A DNA stretch of 64,000 nucleotides, from assembly GCF_913061305.1 (NCBI RefSeq), contig NZ_CAJXST010000004.1:186001-250000 (forward strand). The letters run 5' to 3'. The DNA comes from an uncultured Porticoccus sp. (GTDB lineage Bacteria; Pseudomonadota; Gammaproteobacteria; Pseudomonadales; Porticoccaceae). The notes beneath the pieces are model-generated. The model searched no databases. It was not told where the DNA came from and was given only the letters and a program-made list of their open reading frames with translations. Numbering within the stretch: position 1 is the first letter of the stretch; each line of letters begins with the position of its first letter. Positions 59,884 through 64,000 of this stretch are shown here, piece by piece. Both the position numbers and the translations under genes were made by a program.

Positions 59884-61932
59884 CTAGCCATGGTCTGTGC
59901 CCTGTTTGTCCAAATCTTTGCTGTCCCGATTTTCCGCCGTTAGCACCAGCGGTTTGCGTGGCATATCGTAGCGTTGTTGCCGGTATAGCCACGAGGGCAT
60001 CAGCGCATGGGCCAGTGCTTCGCGGGTGTCACTTGCGGTGGCCTCGCCGGTGAGCTGCAGTTGCCGGACCGCGGGATCATAAACACCGCTCAAGGCGGAT
60101 TGCCCAGGCCTCAGGATGGTGACTTGCCGCCCTTGTAGCAGGGCAAAATAATCTGCGAACTGCATCAGTGCCCTGCCCGGAGATTGCTGTTCACTCTCAA
60201 GGGTCATATCGCGACCGATCATGGGTGTTTCCGCGCTGATGCCCAGCAGGGAGAGCAGGGTGGGGGCCATATCAATCTGACTGGTGACACTGGTGATGCG
60301 TTTGGGTTCAATATCTGCACCCAGGATCAGACCGGGAATCTGGAAGCGTTCAATGGGTACCAGGCTGTCACCAAACACTTTCAAATCATGGTCGGCGATC
60401 ACCAGGAACAGGGTGTTTTGCCAATAGTCACTCTGTCTGGCCCGGTCAATAAATTCACCGAGCGCATAGTCCGCATATTTCACGGCATTGGGGTAGGTTT
60501 GTTTTTCCGGGTTGTGCAGTTCGATACGACCATCGGGAAACTCGTAGGGCGAGTGATTGCTGGAGGTGAAGACCAGGCCAAAATAAGCCTCATCGCGTCG
60601 CTGCGCCTCGCTGAGCCGTTGGTGGGTTTTCTCGAAGAGGTCTTCATCGGACACGCCCCAGCTGCCGACGAAGGCGGGGTTTTCGTAATCCCGCTGGTCA
60701 ATGACCGACTGGAAGCCATTGCCGATAAAAAAGCTGGCCATATTATCGAAGTGTGACTCGCCACCATAGATGAACTCCGTGGTGTAACCCTGCATACCAA
60801 GCAGCTCGGCAATGGTGAAGAAGTTCTGTTGTGACAGTGACAGCTTGACCACACTGCGGGCTCGTGTGGGCAGGAATCCGCTCACGGTCGCTTCAATGCC
60901 CCGTACGGAGCGTGTGCCGGTGGAGTAGAGTTGCTCAAACCACCAGCCATGTTCCTTGAGTCTCTCCAGTTCCGGCGTGACCGGAGTTTCACCGCCCAGG
61001 GAACCGACAAAGGTGGCGCCCATGCTCTCTTCGAGAATGATCACCAGATTGAGGGGCTTTTCCCGTGAGTGTGTGGCCTGGCGGTAATTGAGCGTCGGGA
61101 AGGGCTGGTCACCATCGGGTTGCAGCCAGGGGTAAAGTTTGTCCAGTTGCTCCATGATTTCATCATCGCTGAGGGTGCCGTACACCTCGGCCGAACGGTC
61201 TTCGTGCTTCATGTTGTAGAGCGCAAAGTATACAGACCAGGTGGAATTGATGATCAGGCTGTTTACCAGCGGGTCCGGCGTCAGGGCAAAGATGGCCGGG
61301 TTGGCGGGGCGATGGCCCACCGAAGACCGCACCATCACCACCAGCAATACAGCGACGATTGGCCAGGTCAACCAGAGCTTCCAGAGAGGCCAGATTTTGT
61401 TGTAGGTTCTCAGCCAGTTTTTCATCAGGCGCGTGATTGCCCAGCCCGCCAGCGCTGTGATCAGCACTCCCATTAGCAGCGGCAGACGAAAGTCACCCCA
61501 AAGGGTGGCGAATACTTCACGGGGGTATTTCAGGTATTCAACAAACAACCGGTTGGGCCGCAGGTCGTACTGCAGGATGAAGGCCGGTGTGGCGGTTTCC
61601 ATAAACACCAGCAAGGTGATGGCGATGACACCCCAGACCAGCACCAGCACCCGCCAGGCTGGCCATGACAGTCGCGAGGCCAGTATTGGCGTCAGCAACG
61701 CAAGCGGTGCCAACAGCATACCCATAATGATCAGGTCTGCCCGGATACCCTGACTGATAATCACCCACAAATCAGTTGCGGCCGTTACCCGATCCCATTG
61801 CCAGGCGATCAGACCCAGTCGGGACAGGGATAAAACCATCAGCCCGGTGAGTAACAGGATGATCAGTATCCCGTAGGGGCCAAATAGATTGAAAATACGT
61901 GTGTGAAGCGGGCTTTTCATGGATTTGGGCAC
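59884..61932 (-). CDS. LTA synthase-like sulfatase-family membrane enzyme
   Basis: 682 residues. N-terminal part with about five membrane helices (about 18-220), then an extracytoplasmic sulfatase-fold domain from about 280. Metal and catalytic residues are visible: Glu in ILEESMGATF, the nucleophile Thr in STGTRSVRG, and Asp-His in ADHDLKVFGD, followed by QIDMAPTLLSLLG. Gram-negative members transfer phosphoglycerol or phosphoethanolamine-like groups to envelope glycans; the acceptor is not known here. Confidence 0.82.
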   Translation of the reverse strand: MPKSMKSPLHTRIFNLFGPYGILIILLLTGLMVLSLSRLGLIAWQWDRVTAATDLWVIISQGIRADLIIMGMLLAPLALLTPILASRLSWPAWRVLVLVWGVIAITLLVFMETATPAFILQYDLRPNRLFVEYLKYPREVFATLWGDFRLPLLMGVLITALAGWAITRLMKNWLRTYNKIWPLWKLWLTWPIVAVLLVVMVRSSVGHRPANPAIFALTPDPLVNSLIINSTWSVYFALYNMKHEDRSAEVYGTLSDDEIMEQLDKLYPWLQPDGDQPFPTLNYRQATHSREKPLNLVIILEESMGATFVGSLGGETPVTPELERLKEHGWWFEQLYSTGTRSVRGIEATVSGFLPTRARSVVKLSLSQQNFFTIAELLGMQGYTTEFIYGGESHFDNMASFFIGNGFQSVIDQRDYENPAFVGSWGVSDEDLFEKTHQRLSEAQRRDEAYFGLVFTSSNHSPYEFPDGRIELHNPEKQTYPNAVKYADYALGEFIDRARQSDYWQNTLFLVIADHDLKVFGDSLVPIERFQIPGLILGADIEPKRITSVTSQIDMAPTLLSLLGISAETPMIGRDMTLESEQQSPGRALMQFADYFALLQGRQVTILRPGQSALSGVYDPAVRQLQLTGEATASDTREALAHALMPSWLYRQQRYDMPRKPLVLTAENRDSKDLDKQGTDHG

Positions 61933-62131
61933 TTGGGTTCTGAGACACCTTTTCCGTAGGGGGGTTGTTTCAGGCTGCAGTCTAGCTGCCTGTACCTTAA
62001 CGGATCCTTAAGACCAGTCAGGGTGGTTCTGTGATTGGACCAGATCAGAGTCCGGGGCCTTCCTTGAGCGGGGAGAGTGCTTGGAGAGTGGGGGGATTTT
62101 AAAACCTTGCCGGATGCTCTAATCTGCCTTC

Positions 62132-63166
62132 ATGACACTGCTCATCGCCTTTGCCCTGTTGTCCATTGCCGTCTCTTTTATCTGTTCGGTTCTCGAAGCT
62201 GCACTGCTGTCAATTACGCCCAGTTATATTGCCCAACAAAAGCTGGAAAACCTCAGGCTCCACGATCAACTCAGCTATTTGAAAGAACAGATTGATCAGC
62301 CGCTGGCCGCCATCCTGACATTGAATACGGTGGCCCATACGGTGGGTGCCACTGGTGTTGGCGCACAGGTGGCGATTGTCTTTGGCAGTGGCTATCTGGG
62401 GATCGCCTCGGCGGTGATGACGTTGCTGATTCTGGTGTTGTCGGAAATCATTCCGAAAACCATTGGCGCTCGCTACTGGCCGGTTATTGCGCCTTTTATG
62501 CCAATCACACTGAACAGTCTGATCACCCTGTTGCGACCATTTATCTGGTTGTCCGACCAGATCATGAAACTGTTTGGCGGCGGCGGTCACGAGCCCGATA
62601 TTCGTCAGGAAATCAAGGCGCTTACTGTGTTGGGAAGGGAGCAGGACAAGCTGGATGACGACGAGCAGCGGGTGATTGGCAATATTCTCGATCTACATGA
62701 TGTGAGGGTGAAAGACATCATGACGCCGCGTACTGTCTGTGAAGTTGCCAGGCCGGATGAGCTGCTCAGCAGTTTCATTGAGCGGGTAAAAGTAGGCCAG
62801 TTTTCACGTTACCCGGTGCTGGATGGCAATGAGGTGCCGATGGGCATGGTCTTCCGTCATGAGCTGTTGAACATCCCTTGGCAGAAAACCGTGTCGGATC
62901 TGATGAAACCGGTCGAGGTGGTCTCGGAAAAATTGAGCGTGGAAGCGCTGATGTCGCAGTTGATCCATGACCGGCAACATATGCGGCTGGTCTACGATGA
63001 ATACGGCGTCTGGTTGGGCCTGGTGACGCTGGAGGATGTGATTGAAGCCGTGATCGGCCAGCCCATCATGGATGAAACGGATGATGTTGCCAGCATGAGA
63101 CACCTGGCCAGGCGTCGTTGGCAATACCGGCAGAGATATTTTTCAGGTGGTCAGGCTGAGGAGTAG
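62132..63166 (+). CDS. CNNM/CorC-type membrane transporter or hemolysin-like protein (DUF21 + CBS)
   Basis: 344 residues. DUF21 membrane domain (about 1-150; helices at about 1-23, 58-78, 90-112, 120-140) with the typical FICSVLEAALLSITPSY start and EIIPKTIGARY motif, then two CBS domains (about 190-310, VKDIMTPRTVCEV...LVYDEYGVWLGLVTLEDVIEAVIG). The C-terminal CorC_HlyC domain is absent; this is a short form. Magnesium or divalent transport is suggested for the family. Confidence 0.85.
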   Translation: MTLLIAFALLSIAVSFICSVLEAALLSITPSYIAQQKLENLRLHDQLSYLKEQIDQPLAAILTLNTVAHTVGATGVGAQVAIVFGSGYLGIASAVMTLLILVLSEIIPKTIGARYWPVIAPFMPITLNSLITLLRPFIWLSDQIMKLFGGGGHEPDIRQEIKALTVLGREQDKLDDDEQRVIGNILDLHDVRVKDIMTPRTVCEVARPDELLSSFIERVKVGQFSRYPVLDGNEVPMGMVFRHELLNIPWQKTVSDLMKPVEVVSEKLSVEALMSQLIHDRQHMRLVYDEYGVWLGLVTLEDVIEAVIGQPIMDETDDVASMRHLARRRWQYRQRYFSGGQAEE

Positions 63167-63322
63167 TTGCACCGATCTCGGCTGTTGACAGCCGTTCTCT
63201 GGCGCTGGTCAATATCCCTGCTTCGGCTCTGGTCTTTTCATGCCCGCTAACAATTCCTTGCCACCGTCTCGCCCGATAATGTCATGGCCCCGAGGGCTTT
63301 TGTGTCGGGGAGGGTATGACCG

Positions 63323-64000
63323 TTATTCTGTTATTGCGAGGGGTGATTGCTGCTGTGCAGCTTTGAGCAAGTCGAGAAAATCACTGGCCGGTAGCGGACG
63401 ACTGAAGTAGTAGCCCTGGATAACATCGCAGCCTATCGACTGAAGAAACTCAAACTCAGTCGGGGTTTCAATGCCCTCGGCCACGACCTCCAGATTGAGA
63501 ATATGGGCCATGGAAACAATGGCGCGGTAGATGTCGCGGCCGCGTTTGTCTGTTTCGATACTTCTGGCAAAGACCTGATCAATTTTAAGTTGATCCACGG
63601 GCATGTCTCTGAGATACCGCAGGTTCGAGTAACCACTGCCAAAATCATCAATGGCAATTTGCAGTCCCAGCGCCTTGAGTTGATTCAGGGTCGAGAGAAA
63701 GGAGCTCTCGTCCTGTGCCAGACAGCTTTCCGTGATCTCGAGTTCCAGCAGGGAGGGGGAAAACGTATGCGCTTGCAGGGCGGTGTCGATGGTCTCGATC
63801 AGATCGGGTTGGTTGAACTGTCGCGGGGAGAGGTTGATCGATACAGGCACCTGATCAAACCCCCGGTCAGTCCACTGCTGCAACTGTGCGCAGGCCTGCT
63901 CGATGACCCATTTGCCGAGCGGTTCTATAATGCCGGTTTTTTCGGCCAGGGGAATAAAGCGTGCAGGTGAAATCAGCTGGCCGTCCGCCGCTGGCCAGCG
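63323..64000 (-). CDS. EAL-domain protein, C-terminal part (runs off window end)
   Basis: Codons in frame from 64000 to the stop at 63323 give 225 residues, all EAL domain: LISPARFIPLAEKTGIIEPLGKWVIEQ, then VSINLSPRQF, LELEITES (catalytic Glu/Asp region), AIDDFGSGYSNL, LKIDQVFAR and VVAEGIET. It hydrolyses c-di-GMP. All residues needed for the core appear present; what lies upstream (GGDEF, PAS or sensor domains) is outside the window. No terminator of canonical form follows. Confidence 0.93.
   Translation of the reverse strand, partial: RWPAADGQLISPARFIPLAEKTGIIEPLGKWVIEQACAQLQQWTDRGFDQVPVSINLSPRQFNQPDLIETIDTALQAHTFSPSLLELEITESCLAQDESSFLSTLNQLKALGLQIAIDDFGSGYSNLRYLRDMPVDQLKIDQVFARSIETDKRGRDIYRAIVSMAHILNLEVVAEGIETPTEFEFLQSIGCDVIQGYYFSRPLPASDFLDLLKAAQQQSPLAITE

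Overview
The window comes from a gammaproteobacterium, most likely a marine member of the Pseudomonadales in the broad sense (Pseudomonas/Cellvibrionales-like). Three things point there. Several gene orders match the Pseudomonas chromosome: pepA-holC / lptF-lptG-RDD, queA-tgt-secD-secF, and aspS-yebC-ruvCAB-ybgC-tolQRAB-pal-cpoB-queE-queC-tRNA-Lys-nadA-bepA. Polyhydroxyalkanoate (PHA) accessory genes include a PhaD-type regulator. A complete Rnf complex and a DASS-type symporter fit a marine, sodium-using lifestyle. The taxonomic placement is inference. Base composition looks even, there is no plasmid or phage block, and coding density is high, so this is mainly core chromosome.

Layout. 1-4.4 kb: holC (cut by the window edge) and pepA, divergent from the LPS-export permeases lptF-lptG, then an RDD membrane protein. 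4.6-6.5 kb: a small PHA region (phasin, PhaD-like regulator, PHA_gran_rgn protein) without a PHA synthase. 6.5-8.4 kb: ankyrin lipoprotein, second RDD protein and tRNA-Leu(CAA). 8.5-14 kb: queA-tgt (tRNA queuosine), secD-secF with its own promoter but no yajC, and a cold-shock gene. 14-17.4 kb: lytic transglycosylase/proS, HIT protein, FmdB zinc ribbon. 17.4-29.3 kb: aspS, yebC, an Ala/Glu/Pro-repeat protein, ruvCAB, the Tol-Pal envelope system, queE-queC and tRNA-Lys(UUU).

29.3-29.6 kb holds the least ordinary sequence. A 21-bp copy of the tRNA-Lys 3' end recurs 188 bp downstream. Three stem-loops and a short palindrome lie between the copies, and each copy is followed by its own terminator. 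This looks like the scar or miniature form of an element that integrates at tRNA-Lys, a known island hotspot at the same queC-tRNA-Lys locus in Pseudomonas aeruginosa.

29.8-43.8 kb: nadA, the outer-membrane-protein quality-control protease bepA, an AI-2E/PerM permease, a pitrilysin-type M16 protease, pyruvate dehydrogenase aceE-aceF (no lpd or pdhR nearby), a DUF4864 protein and a DeaD-type RNA helicase. 43.9-47.6 kb: a same-strand set of YaiI protein, DASS symporter and an unassigned thiamine-diphosphate enzyme. 47.7-53.9 kb: rnfABCDGE with an RnfC carrying a roughly 400-residue repetitive coiled-coil tail. 54.1-64 kb: metG divergent from apbC (mrp), dcd, sirB2, mntP, a histidine phosphatase, an LTA-synthase-like sulfatase, a CNNM/CorC-type protein and an EAL-domain protein cut by the window end.

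Functionally the window groups into envelope assembly (LptFG, SecDF, Tol-Pal, BepA, transglycosylase), tRNA biology (QueA, Tgt, QueE, QueC, ProS, AspS, MetG, two tRNAs), recombination repair (RuvABC), and central and energy metabolism (PDH, NadA, Rnf). I did not find an obviously new multi-gene system. The best leads are the tRNA-Lys scar element, the RnfC tail, the thiamine-diphosphate enzyme/transporter pair and the repeat-rich small protein before ruvC.
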